DNA from: an uncultured bacterium
GTDB taxonomy: Bacteria > Patescibacteriota > Andersenbacteria > UBA10190 > CAIZMI01
Assembly (NCBI GenBank): GCA_903934015.1
Contig: CAIZMI010000014.1
Location: 1 to 44,534, forward strand
Direction of reading: 5' to 3'
DNA: 44,534 bases
The translations under genes were made by a program, and so were the position numbers. This document shows positions 1 through 7,369 of this stretch, one piece after another. Position 1 is the stretch's first letter, and each line of letters begins with the position of its first letter. The notes under the pieces were generated by a model. That model saw only the letters and a program-made list of their open reading frames with translations. It was not told the origin of the DNA and did not search any database.

Positions 1-79
1 CAATATATAATTTTTTGTCCTTACTACTACGTAATATATAAACATAGTACATGACACTTATTATTATACCGCATGGAAT

Positions 80-132
80 CGCACAGAACCATAAAGGTTC
101 TGTGCGCCCCGCACCTTTATGGTGCGTGGGCG
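80..132. repeat. Paired hairpins with complementary loops
   Basis: Two adjacent stem-loops. The first (80-106) has a perfect 11-bp stem closing an ATAAA loop. The second (105-132) has an 11-bp stem with one bulged T at 127 and a TTTAT loop. The cores ACCATAAAGGT and ACCTTTATGGT are exact reverse complements, so the loops could kiss or one hairpin could be an inverted copy of the other. There is no T-run after either stem, so neither is a classical terminator. The block sits exactly where the 3' part of the neighbouring tRNA-Gln should be. Confidence 0.75.
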
Positions 133-185
133 AACCAAGATAAGCAGCTCCAAAGGCTACTGTCCTGCCGTTAGACGACCCCGGA
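131..185 (-). tRNA. tRNA-Gln(UUG) remnant lacking its 3' part
   Basis: Read on the minus strand, this starts with a TCCGGGG acceptor strand, followed by a D arm (GTC/GAC stem around TAACGGCAG) and a perfect 5-bp anticodon stem GTAGC/GCTGC. The loop is CTTTGGA, giving anticodon TTG (Gln). The variable region and the start of the T arm (GGTTCG) follow. After TTCG the match ends: no T-stem partner and no CCCCGGA acceptor strand occur in the remaining 130 bases. The rest is replaced by a hairpin pair. It is therefore either a broken tRNA, one interrupted by an insertion whose 3' half lies outside the window, or an assembly error. It lies 55 bases downstream of dnaX in the same direction. Confidence 0.6.
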
Positions 186-200
186 ATATTTATTCCTGCA

Positions 201-221
201 CAAAATATGCCCCATATTTTG
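201..221 (-). terminator. Weak hairpin after dnaX
   Basis: A perfect 9-bp stem CAAAATATG/CATATTTTG closes a 3-nt loop, 20 bases past the dnaX stop. The stem is AT-rich and has no T-tract behind it on the minus strand. It may be a weak terminator or a processing site in front of the tRNA remnant. Confidence 0.3.
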
Positions 222-240
222 CTTTTTGACAATATTTGGC

Positions 241-1926
241 TTACCCCCCAACCAATTCCCCACCCAACACCGCCAAAGCGTCAGAGGTCGGGTTTGTGTT
301 TACCGCAACAGGTGTTTCAGCAAAAGCAATCACCGGATTGACCATTTTTGGTTCAGGTAAACGTAAAGCCGCCGCTTCGCTTTTCAAAGCAACTCGCATT
401 AATATTTTTTCACCAATCAAGCTAACCAAAAGATCTTCGAGGGACTCTCGAACCTGATTATCACCCAAACGTTCTTTATATAGGCTATATTCCGTGATCA
501 TGTATAACATATTTCCCCTAACAAGGCAGGGCTTACAAGCTTCAAGAGTAGAAATCAATAACGGATTAAGTTTTCCGGTTTTTTCCATGAATTGCGCCCA
601 AACAACCATCACTTTCTCTAAAAGCTCGGGATTTTCCGCCATGGAATTTTGTTGTTCCGTCATCGCTTTATTTTGCGAACCATTTAAAATCGGAATTATT
701 TTTTCCTTGGCAATAATCGGCGCGCCCATAATTGGTGAGGCCATTTTTCCCACCGCGACAGCTTGAGCATTTTGTTGGGGAACGACATTTGGTGCTACCA
801 AATTTTGTGGTTTATTTGTTTGCGCCTCGCCACACCATTCCATGATTACCAGTTCTAACGGTAATTCTTCATATGTAACATCACGCATTTCTGACTTGGC
901 ACGTAAAAATAATCTTAATAATTTCGTAAAACTTTCTAACGAAAAATTTTTCGCGTGATTATGCAGTTTTTCAGTAACTTCATTATCAAACGATTCACTG
1001 TGGTTTTGTGCAACAGAAAAAGTAGCAACAGCACGAAGATAACGTGTAATATCATCCGTAAAGCGCCTCAAGGATGCGCCTCTTTCCATTACCCTTCTTA
1101 ACTGCTGAAGGGAACCTGAAACGTTTTTTGTTAAAATATTTTCAACAAATATTTGCACTTCCTTAAAACCAATAACGCCAAGCATTGTTTCAACATCGGA
1201 AATTTTAATTATTGTGTCTTGCATTGATAATACCTGCCCCAATAAACTTTCCGCATCACGAAAACAACCCTCGCTATGACTGGCAATTAAACTAATAGCC
1301 GAATCCTCAATCTCAACATTTTCAATCAAACAAATCTTTTTAAGTCTATTGATTAATTGTTCCGTCGTAGCCCTACGAAAAATAAACGTTTGGCACCGTG
1401 ACTTAATAGTTTCGGGAACTTTGTGTAATTCAGTCGTTGCTAAAATAAAAATCGCGTGACTTGGCGGTTCTTCTAAAGTTTTAAGTAACGCGTTAAATGC
1501 TTCCTTTGTAAGCATGTGCACCTCATCAATAATGTAGACTTTATATTTTCCGGCGGTTGGAGCAAGACTAATTCGATCTTTTAACGCACGAATCTCATCA
1601 ATACCCCGATTACTGGCGGCATCAATTTCAATCAAGTCCAAACTGGCCTTATTTTGAAAAGCGATACACTGAGGACAACTACCACACGGTTCACTTCCTT
1701 GAGGGCTTGAGCAATTAAGACGTTTCGCCATAATACGTGCGATTGTGGTCTTGCCTGTACCGCGAGGACCCGAAAACAAGTATGCATGCGTAATTTTCCC
1801 CTCACTTAAGGCATTTTTTATAACAACTAAAATGTGTTCCTGCCCTGAGACATCTGACAATGCTTGTGGTCGATGCTTGCGATAGAGAGTGCGCTCTTGG
1901 TTTGAACTTTGAGTAGTATTTTCCAT
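241..1926 (-). CDS. dnaX: DNA polymerase III subunit gamma/tau
   Basis: Clamp-loader ATPase of the replicative polymerase, acting at the fork. The 561-residue protein shows the family layout: an RPxxLSDVSGQE start region, Walker A GPRGTGKT (53-60), four zinc-binding cysteines (72, 81, 84, 87), the DEVH Walker B (134-137), an LLKTLEEPP stretch, and the SRC sensor (176-178). The C-terminal 200 residues are low in motifs, as in tau-type tails. It starts with ATG at 1926, with no clear SD. It is the last gene of the 3199-241 leftward block, 138 bases after the GtrA-like gene. I did not see an A-rich slippery site that would make a separate gamma form. Identification is secure. Confidence 0.96.
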   Translation of the reverse strand: MENTTQSSNQERTLYRKHRPQALSDVSGQEHILVVIKNALSEGKITHAYLFSGPRGTGKTTIARIMAKRLNCSSPQGSEPCGSCPQCIAFQNKASLDLIEIDAASNRGIDEIRALKDRISLAPTAGKYKVYIIDEVHMLTKEAFNALLKTLEEPPSHAIFILATTELHKVPETIKSRCQTFIFRRATTEQLINRLKKICLIENVEIEDSAISLIASHSEGCFRDAESLLGQVLSMQDTIIKISDVETMLGVIGFKEVQIFVENILTKNVSGSLQQLRRVMERGASLRRFTDDITRYLRAVATFSVAQNHSESFDNEVTEKLHNHAKNFSLESFTKLLRLFLRAKSEMRDVTYEELPLELVIMEWCGEAQTNKPQNLVAPNVVPQQNAQAVAVGKMASPIMGAPIIAKEKIIPILNGSQNKAMTEQQNSMAENPELLEKVMVVWAQFMEKTGKLNPLLISTLEACKPCLVRGNMLYMITEYSLYKERLGDNQVRESLEDLLVSLIGEKILMRVALKSEAAALRLPEPKMVNPVIAFAETPVAVNTNPTSDALAVLGGELVGG

Positions 1927-2064
1927 AGGTGAATTTACAGCTTAACACTTTTCAAGATTAGTGTGTTGTGTATTGCGTGTTGCGTAAGAAGGGCACAAAT
2001 ACCGCATGCCCATGACAATATGCTTTTAAATTCTGTCGAAATATTTTCTAAACCAGACTATTCC

Positions 2065-2595
2065 CTATCTCTCCTTTCGAAATACCAAAAACTTTGAGCC
2101 GAAGAAGTTGAAGAATAGGACAATTCCAACAGCGAGAATCTTCGCCGAAACATCAACATAATTTGGGAAAACTCTCAATAATCCAAAATCGGAAACGAAG
2201 AATCCAACCAAGAGCTGATTCATGATATAAGTAATAAAATTGAGCCCAAAATAACTTAAACCTTGTTTCGCCACATGACCGGTACCTGCGCTATTGCGAA
2301 ACGTCCAAAACTTATTGAATAAGAAATTTGATAAAATCGCCAACAAAACACTTATCATTGTGGCAATAATAATCGGAAAATGCGAAACACTACACGCCTC
2401 ACTGGCGTTTTGCGTAAGTGTTGTCCAATAAGAAGACTCCGCACCTTGGCCGAAACAAAAAACCGAACGCAAGCCAAGCAATCGCGTCATTATCATGTAT
2501 GTTCCAAAATCCACACAAAAACCGATTCCGCCGACAACCGCGAATCTAATAAATTCTCCTGACAGAAAAATCTTGGTTAAGCTAGATAATTTCAT
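2065..2595 (-). CDS. GtrA-like membrane protein
   Basis: A 176-residue protein with about four hydrophobic helices and the GtrA opening pattern: RFAVVGGIGFCVDFGTYMI near the N-terminus, then the NFLFNKFWTFR segment before the third helix. GtrA-family proteins are small inner-membrane proteins thought to flip polyprenyl-phosphate-linked sugars or to assist membrane glycosyltransferases. This copy has a somewhat long loop between helices 1 and 2 (about residues 45-70, with two cysteines). The start codon lies inside the 3' end of the upstream gene (14-bp overlap), so the two are probably translationally coupled. The GT39-type transferases nearby (4132-7313) could use the same carrier lipid; that link is inference. 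Confidence 0.85.
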   Translation of the reverse strand: MKLSSLTKIFLSGEFIRFAVVGGIGFCVDFGTYMIMTRLLGLRSVFCFGQGAESSYWTTLTQNASEACSVSHFPIIIATMISVLLAILSNFLFNKFWTFRNSAGTGHVAKQGLSYFGLNFITYIMNQLLVGFFVSDFGLLRVFPNYVDVSAKILAVGIVLFFNFFGSKFLVFRKER

Positions 2596-3199
2596 CTAAT
2601 TCTTCCTCCTTATCATCCTCCTCTTTTGTTTTGTCACTTTTTTTGCTCCCGGCCTTGATAACGTTTTCAACTGCTCCCCAAACAGCCTTTCCTTCAGCCG
2701 GCAATAGAATTGTTACGGTATCACCACGATCAATATGGTAGAAAGTTACAGAAGCAAGTAACAATCGATACTCCTTATCGTCCGACTTTACTACATATTG
2801 ACCTTGTTCGTTAATATCAAAAACACCACGCACACGTGTACGATCTTTTGGGCCAATCTGCTTATAAACAAATGCTCCGTCAGGCTCGATTGCCAATTTA
2901 AGCTTGTCACCTTCAACCAATTTTGATTTTGACGCATAATTTGCCGGAACAGGATATAACTGACCATCATCACCTTTCATGTGTTCTCCATCAAACTCAC
3001 CATTAATAATTTTACCGGCAAAGTTTTCGTCCGCTTCAATCGCGTCCATTTTAGCGGATGACGAAAACGTCGGCATAATAACATCCGATCCGGTTGAACC
3101 GGTGCCACCAATCAATTGTCTACAAAGTTGAATATTACGTTCCGCCTCCTCCAAGCGTCGCTTTAAGAGGGCGAGTGTTTCTGGTTCTAATGATGCCAT
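2582..3199 (-). CDS. Conserved CPR-type protein, coiled-coil start plus beta-rich domain
   Basis: A 205-residue soluble protein of unknown function. Residues 1-27 look like a short coiled coil (EPETLALLKRRLEEAERNIQ). The middle and C-terminal parts are beta-rich, with the recognisable stretch YPVPANYASKSKLVEGDKLK and a later YKQIGPKDRTRVRG. The last 20 residues are Lys/Glu/Asp-rich. From memory this protein type recurs in Patescibacteria genomes; I cannot name a domain with confidence. The EGDKL.L and GDTVTILLP segments resemble small barrel folds that bind nucleic acid or ribosomes, but that is only a guess. It is the first gene of the dnaX block and has a distinctive 5' hairpin (3229-3253). 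Confidence 0.75.
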   Translation of the reverse strand: MASLEPETLALLKRRLEEAERNIQLCRQLIGGTGSTGSDVIMPTFSSSAKMDAIEADENFAGKIINGEFDGEHMKGDDGQLYPVPANYASKSKLVEGDKLKLAIEPDGAFVYKQIGPKDRTRVRGVFDINEQGQYVVKSDDKEYRLLLASVTFYHIDRGDTVTILLPAEGKAVWGAVENVIKAGSKKSDKTKEEDDKEEELDEII

Positions 3200-3228
3200 A
3201 TGAAATTGCGTTTTTAAATTGTCTTTAT

Positions 3229-3253
3229 GTTAGTATTTCCTCCCCCTACTAAC
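3229..3253 (-). promoter_or_regulatory. 5' leader hairpin with SD-like loop
   Basis: On the minus strand a perfect 7-bp stem GTTAGTA/TACTAAC encloses an 11-nt purine loop GGGGGAGGAAA. It lies about 30 bases upstream of the ATG at 3199. The loop looks like a ribosome-binding sequence but is too far from the start to serve directly. It could be a protein or ribosome binding site in the leader. The only promoter-like sequence seen further up is a weak TATGCT-type -10 near 3265. Confidence 0.35.
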
Positions 3254-3340
3254 TGATTCGAAAATAGCATAACATGATATTTTTGTCCAGAAAATACAAA
3301 GTAAGCCCTCACCTGTATGGAAGTTCGATGTTTTTGTTAA

Positions 3341-3470
3341 ATTTACCCCCCCGAATCATCGGGGGTCCAAAACGTGGATTCCCGTTGTCACCATTCGACC
3401 CCGCTGTTCGACAACCCTGAGCTCACAGCCGAAGGGAGCTAATGATCGAGGGGCGGGAATGGATGATTTA
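3341..3470. repeat. Palindromic intergenic repeat remnant
   Basis: The 360-base gap between 3199 and 3560 holds no gene. A perfect 7-bp hairpin CCCCCGA/TCGGGGG lies near 3350-3367. It is followed at 3385-3462 by a degenerate palindrome whose arms include ATTCGACCCC and GATCGAGGGG. The central words (CCCTGAG, GCCGAAGGGAGC) resemble widespread intergenic palindromes of uncultured bacteria, recognised from memory only. GC is clearly higher than in the flanking genes. Confidence 0.5.
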
Positions 3471-3520
3471 AATAAGGGGTTTGTTTGTGATTACGGGCAA
3501 ATTCCATTGGAGTGAATAGG

Positions 3521-3553
3521 AAAAAAATACCGACGCACAGTGTTGTACGTCGG
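3521..3553 (-). terminator. Intrinsic terminator of the 3560-4021 gene
   Basis: A 6-bp GC-rich stem CCGACG/CGTCGG with a 12-base loop, followed on the minus strand by TATTTTTTT. It lies just after the stop of the leftward 153-codon gene, which fits a single-gene transcription unit. Confidence 0.75.
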
Positions 3554-3559
3554 CTGACT

Positions 3560-4021
3560 TCACGCGGTGGTGGTGACAGATTTCCTGACCTGCTTGATTT
3601 CAGTCAATAGGCAGGCCTGGAAGTACTGGAGAATATCCCCAAGGTAATTCTCAACGAGTTCTTCCCCATACAGGCCTCCGGCTTCCGAGCGGTTTGCCAG
3701 ATCCTGTAAAATTTCTAGCGCCGAGTGAGACCAGGCCAGAAAATCAAGATCTGCCAGCGGATCAGTTTTAGGCTTTCGTGAAAACACCTCCCTACGAATC
3801 CTGGCCAATTCTTCATCACGTCGAGCAATGCTTCCTTGATAATCCCTGATTTGCACATACGGCAGTTGCGCAATCCAGAGCGTCTCGTCGCGATCCTCAA
3901 GCTCCGCTTTCACCCGATTCATGTGTTCCAGGGAGGCAATGTAACCAACAACTGCCTCAAGCTGACCCATCAATCTCTGGATCTGGTGTCTTATCTCAGA
4001 AAGTCTCAAATGCTTACACAT
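3560..4021 (-). CDS. Hypothetical helical protein
   Basis: A 153-residue protein I do not recognise. It is predicted mostly alpha-helical from its pattern: a likely coiled coil at 5-45, an Arg/Glu-rich helix at about 60-90 (RRDEELARIRREVFSRK), then amphipathic helices to the end. There is no signal peptide or membrane segment. The start is well supported: AGGAGG lies 5 bases before the ATG. It has its own terminator and is transcribed alone. Its GC content and its strong SD differ from the AT-richer, SD-poor genes around it, like the genes at 7370 and 16170, which suggests separate acquisition or high-level expression. Confidence 0.7.
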   Translation of the reverse strand: MCKHLRLSEIRHQIQRLMGQLEAVVGYIASLEHMNRVKAELEDRDETLWIAQLPYVQIRDYQGSIARRDEELARIRREVFSRKPKTDPLADLDFLAWSHSALEILQDLANRSEAGGLYGEELVENYLGDILQYFQACLLTEIKQVRKSVTTTA

Positions 4022-4096
4022 AGTGGCCTCCTGCCCCAGTTAAAAAAAGATCCAACCAAAACATTCAACCAGGAACTGTACTCCTTTTTTTTACTT

Positions 4097-4125
4097 TTGT
4101 CAATGGTACACCAAAGTCATATACT
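4097..4125 (+). promoter_or_regulatory. Sigma70-type promoter giving a leaderless transcript
   Basis: TTGTCA at 4097-4102 and TATACT at 4120-4125 are separated by exactly 17 bases. The ATG of the downstream transferase is at 4132, about where transcription would begin, so the mRNA should have no leader and no SD. No other start codon fits better. Confidence 0.7.
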
Positions 4126-4131
4126 TAGTAC

Positions 4132-5727
4132 ATGACACCAACAAACAGAAAAATATTAGTCGGATTAATTTTACTCCTTGCCATTTTTGGTAGATTTTGG
4201 CACATCACAACAATGCCGGGCGGGCTCTTTCCCGATCAAGCAGCAAATGGTGAAGACGCGATTTCTATTCTACACGGACACATGCAACCATTTTACGAAC
4301 GTGGCAACGGTCGTGAAGCGTTATTTTTCTATCTACAAGCAGTTTTAATCGCCATCTTCGGTGTTGGGGTCTGGCCAATGTTTTTTGCCTCCGCACTGGT
4401 TGGAACAGCAACTGTATATTTCACTTACGCAGCGGGACGACGCATGTTCGGTGACCTTGTGGGAGTTTTGGCAGGATTGTTTATTGCCACGAATCAGTGG
4501 CATATTTCTTTATCGAGAACCGGTTTTCGCGCAATCACTATCCCCTTATTTCTGGCGCTGGTGACATATTTTTTCATGGGTATTTTTCAGGCAAAAAATG
4601 CTCGCGTGCGTTTATGGCAAGCAATAGGCTGTGGAGTTTCTTTTGGACTGGGTTGGTATACATACATTGCATTTCGCGCCTTTGTGGGTGTAATCATTAT
4701 TGTCGCCATTGTTTTATTACTGCAAAGTCTGCTTAGAAAGCCCCGTTTTTTTGGTTTCAAAATGTATCGCGCATCAATAGTTGCCCTATTTTTATCAACA
4801 GTAATCACAATGACACCGCTTTTTGTCTATTTCAACAATAATCCCGGATCATTTGCGGGACGATCGGGACAAGTTTCAATCCTTAATCCGGATATCAATA
4901 AAGGAAATTTGCTTGGTACGGCAACTGATGTTTTGGAAAAAAGCATTTTAGCATTTTTCACTGCCGGCGATATCAATCCTCGTCATAATGTACCAGGGCT
5001 ACCATTTCTTTCCCCTATTCCCGCAGTATTGGGATTAATTGGGATTATTGTCGCACTTGTTCGCTCTATTCAATATCTGCATCGTTTACTACGCGGAAGA
5101 CACACGGGACAAACGCTCGCATTTTTTATCATGCTTTTACTATTAGCAATAATGTTAGTCCCCGCTGTTGCGACAGCAGAAGGAATACCCCACGGATTAC
5201 GTTCAATTGGCGAAATACCGGTTGTTTTTTGGCTCGCCGGAATCGGTGGAGCATGGTTTATTCATCGTTTAAAACGCCTACCATCGTACGGTGCCCGAAG
5301 AATTGCTATCGGTACACTTCTGATTCTTTTCGCGTTGACTGCCGTTTACGATTTATCTTTATATTTTGGTGTCTCTGCTTCACTGCCTAAATATTGGTAC
5401 GAATACCGCAGTGATTTAACTACTGTAAGCAACTATCTCAACCAACGCGCAAGACTCAATTCGGGGAAATCGTATCTGGTTTTAGATGATTTCTCGGTTC
5501 AAACAGTTCATTTTCTTACAACAAACTATAATTACCCATATCTTTTATTAAAACCGGAAACTTGCGAATCCACAAACATCCAACCCGGGGACGTGATTGT
5601 CTTCACTCAGTCAACAATACCGGATGCGGAGAGATATCAAGAAAATCACCCCAAGGTGGAGGAATTAATGCGGACCAAAAATCAATTTGATCAGACAACA
5701 ATGATCGTTTACGGATTAAAGCCGTGA
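4132..5727 (+). CDS. GT39-type membrane glycosyltransferase
   Basis: An integral membrane protein (531 residues, about ten or more helices) of the GT-C fold, similar to dolichyl-phosphate-mannose protein mannosyltransferases and ArnT. These enzymes move a sugar from a polyprenyl-phosphate donor to an acceptor outside the cell. The first loop carries the acidic catalytic-type segment GLFPDQAANGEDA (about 30-42), and the C-terminal 100 residues form a soluble outer domain. The start at 4132 fits the promoter just upstream, implying a leaderless message. The stop overlaps the GTG of a second transferase of the same class (GTGA), so the two are coupled. Donor and acceptor cannot be told from sequence. 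Confidence 0.85.
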   Translation: MTPTNRKILVGLILLLAIFGRFWHITTMPGGLFPDQAANGEDAISILHGHMQPFYERGNGREALFFYLQAVLIAIFGVGVWPMFFASALVGTATVYFTYAAGRRMFGDLVGVLAGLFIATNQWHISLSRTGFRAITIPLFLALVTYFFMGIFQAKNARVRLWQAIGCGVSFGLGWYTYIAFRAFVGVIIIVAIVLLLQSLLRKPRFFGFKMYRASIVALFLSTVITMTPLFVYFNNNPGSFAGRSGQVSILNPDINKGNLLGTATDVLEKSILAFFTAGDINPRHNVPGLPFLSPIPAVLGLIGIIVALVRSIQYLHRLLRGRHTGQTLAFFIMLLLLAIMLVPAVATAEGIPHGLRSIGEIPVVFWLAGIGGAWFIHRLKRLPSYGARRIAIGTLLILFALTAVYDLSLYFGVSASLPKYWYEYRSDLTTVSNYLNQRARLNSGKSYLVLDDFSVQTVHFLTTNYNYPYLLLKPETCESTNIQPGDVIVFTQSTIPDAERYQENHPKVEELMRTKNQFDQTTMIVYGLKP

Positions 5728-7313
5728 CAACAAAACCAACCAGGGTCCGATCCTGGACAGGCTTGCTCCAGGGTCGGACCCTGATCAACGTCGCGCTATT
5801 CGTCATACTTCTATCATCATTCCTAATCCGCCTCAACCACCTCACTGATCGGTCTCTTTGGTTTGACGAGGCCTTTTCCTGGCGTTTGATTCAATTTCCG
5901 TTCATCGAATTTTTACAACGCTCAGCATCCGATGTGCATCCAATCCTTTATTATTTGGTCTTAATGATTTGGAACGCGCCTCTCCAAATACTCGGAATAG
6001 ACATAAGTCTATTCTGGTTACGCCTGCTTTCTGTGGTACTTTCCTCTGCAACAGTCCTGGGTGTTTATTTTTCCGGTAAGGTATTATTTGGTTCAAGACG
6101 TGTAGGGATAATTGGCGCCCTTTTAGCCTCTGTCTCTGCTTTTCAAGTGCAATACGCCTGGGAGGCCCGAATGTACGCCCTGGGGACGCTAATTCTTTGT
6201 TTTACGCTGGTATATGTCATCAAGACCATTGAACAAACAGAGACGCGGAAAATTTGGCGCGACGGTATTATTTTGGGTCTTTTAGTCGGTGCCCTATTTC
6301 ATGTTCACTATTTTGCGCTTTTTAGTATCGCATCGATATTTACTTTTATCGGCGGATTACTAGTTTTACGGTTTTTCCGCAAACCAATACACACCCTGCG
6401 TAGCACCAATACCTGGGCACTGGTAACAAGTATTGTATTGTCGGTAGTAATTTTTCTCCCGTGGCTACCGACATTTCTGCAGCAACGTGCCCAAGTGCAA
6501 CAAAATTACTGGATTCCACCAATGAATGATTGGTCAATTCCCAACACAATGTCTCGCCTACTGCTAGGCGGAGTAAGTGATTTTTCACATCAAACCGCAA
6601 TTATTTGCACTATTTTAGTCGCACTTATTATATTGATCCCACTAATCTTTGGTCGAAAAAAAGGTGACATTATTCTAATATCATCATTCATTATTCCATT
6701 TCTGGGCGCTTGGTATCTATCACGCGGAACGAGCATCTATCAGGACAGATATTTTGTTTTTGCGTCGATTCCGTTGATTATTTTGCTCGCCCGCAGTATT
6801 TCGTTATTGCCAAAAAAGATTTACATCAGCTCAATTGTTGCACTGGCTATTGCTGGTTACGGATTTTATACAGTCAGCCAATTTTGGAATTCATTACATT
6901 TTCAAGATCACCCTGGAACAATCTCAGCTGTGCAATATCTATCACAAAACGCAATGCAAAACGAACCAATTCTTGTTAGTTCTAGTTTTGTCTATTTCTC
7001 TGTTTTGTTTCACGAACAAGTTTCCCCCTTTACCAAGGGGGGATTAAGGGGGATTTCGCCCGTTAAATTATATTCCGAATCGGGAGAATTATCCCACTTT
7101 AGTGGCGGACCAATATTAACTAAAGATGACATAGTTAGTCCGAAAATATTCCAAGAAAAGCCAAAAGTAATTTGGGCGGTAGACACCACCGGCTTCGGCG
7201 GATCAAAATTACCTGTTCCAACCGAATATAAGTTAATCTCAGAAAAAAGTTTTTCGGAACTATTCGGACACCAAGGGGATATAATTGTTCGTAAATACCA
7301 GAGATATAAATAA
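5724..7313 (+). CDS. GT39-type membrane glycosyltransferase carrying two repeat insertions
   Basis: A 529-residue GT-C enzyme. The first outer loop has the classic RSLWFDEAFS acidic motif (about 45-54), followed by SDVHPILYY, and ten or so membrane helices follow. It starts with GTG in a 4-bp overlap with the previous gene; a TTG at 5763 is an alternative. Two palindromic repeats lie inside the frame. One at 5742-5785 codes residues 7-20, ahead of helix 1. The other at 7022-7058 codes about residues 433-445 (SPFTKGGLRGI), in the C-terminal outer domain. Both repeat types also occur in the intergenic region at 25545-25676. The reading frame stays open, so the gene may be functional. Confidence 0.85.
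   Translation: MTTKPTRVRSWTGLLQGRTLINVALFVILLSSFLIRLNHLTDRSLWFDEAFSWRLIQFPFIEFLQRSASDVHPILYYLVLMIWNAPLQILGIDISLFWLRLLSVVLSSATVLGVYFSGKVLFGSRRVGIIGALLASVSAFQVQYAWEARMYALGTLILCFTLVYVIKTIEQTETRKIWRDGIILGLLVGALFHVHYFALFSIASIFTFIGGLLVLRFFRKPIHTLRSTNTWALVTSIVLSVVIFLPWLPTFLQQRAQVQQNYWIPPMNDWSIPNTMSRLLLGGVSDFSHQTAIICTILVALIILIPLIFGRKKGDIILISSFIIPFLGAWYLSRGTSIYQDRYFVFASIPLIILLARSISLLPKKIYISSIVALAIAGYGFYTVSQFWNSLHFQDHPGTISAVQYLSQNAMQNEPILVSSSFVYFSVLFHEQVSPFTKGGLRGISPVKLYSESGELSHFSGGPILTKDDIVSPKIFQEKPKVIWAVDTTGFGGSKLPVPTEYKLISEKSFSELFGHQGDIIVRKYQRYK
5742..5785 (+). repeat. AGGGTCCG...CGGACCCT palindrome inside a gene
   Basis: Inverted arms AGGGTCCGA and TCGGACCCT flank an inner CCTGGACAGG/CTCCAGG core. 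A related copy lies at 25638-25676, sharing AGGGTCCG, CCAGGG and CGGACCCTGAT. Here it is read in frame as the N-terminal segment before the first membrane helix of the transferase. Confidence 0.75.
7022..7058 (+). repeat. CCCCCTTT...AAGGGGG palindrome inside a gene
   Basis: This copy of a CCCCCTTTA...AAGGGGG...TAAGGGGGATTTCG element is nearly the same as 25545-25582. It is read in frame as SPFTKGGLRGIS in the outer domain of the transferase. The element type, with a KGGLRGI reading, is common in repeat-rich bacterial genomes. Confidence 0.8.
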
Positions 7314-7342
7314 TAAAAAAAAATCTACCTTTTGGATAGAAT
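7312..7342 (-). terminator. Intrinsic terminator after the 7370-7681 gene
   Basis: On the minus strand TCTA-t-CC/GG-TAGA forms a short stem with an AAAA loop, followed by nine T. It lies about 30 bases past the stop of the leftward membrane-protein gene and could also affect the converging transferase gene. Confidence 0.5.
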
Positions 7343-7369
7343 TCTAAAAAACTAATTCCCCCCCCTACA

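Noticed and set aside
80-185. Complete tRNA gene
   Set aside because: No T-stem partner or acceptor 3' strand follows the TTCG; only the 5' two thirds can be supported.
241-1926. Programmed frameshift in dnaX for a short gamma form
   Set aside because: No A-rich slippery heptamer followed by a stem was recognised after the ATPase domains.
3836-4135. Rightward 99-codon ORF opposite the hypothetical gene at 3560-4021
   Set aside because: The leftward frame has a strong SD and a terminator; the rightward one has neither and gives a composition unlike a protein.
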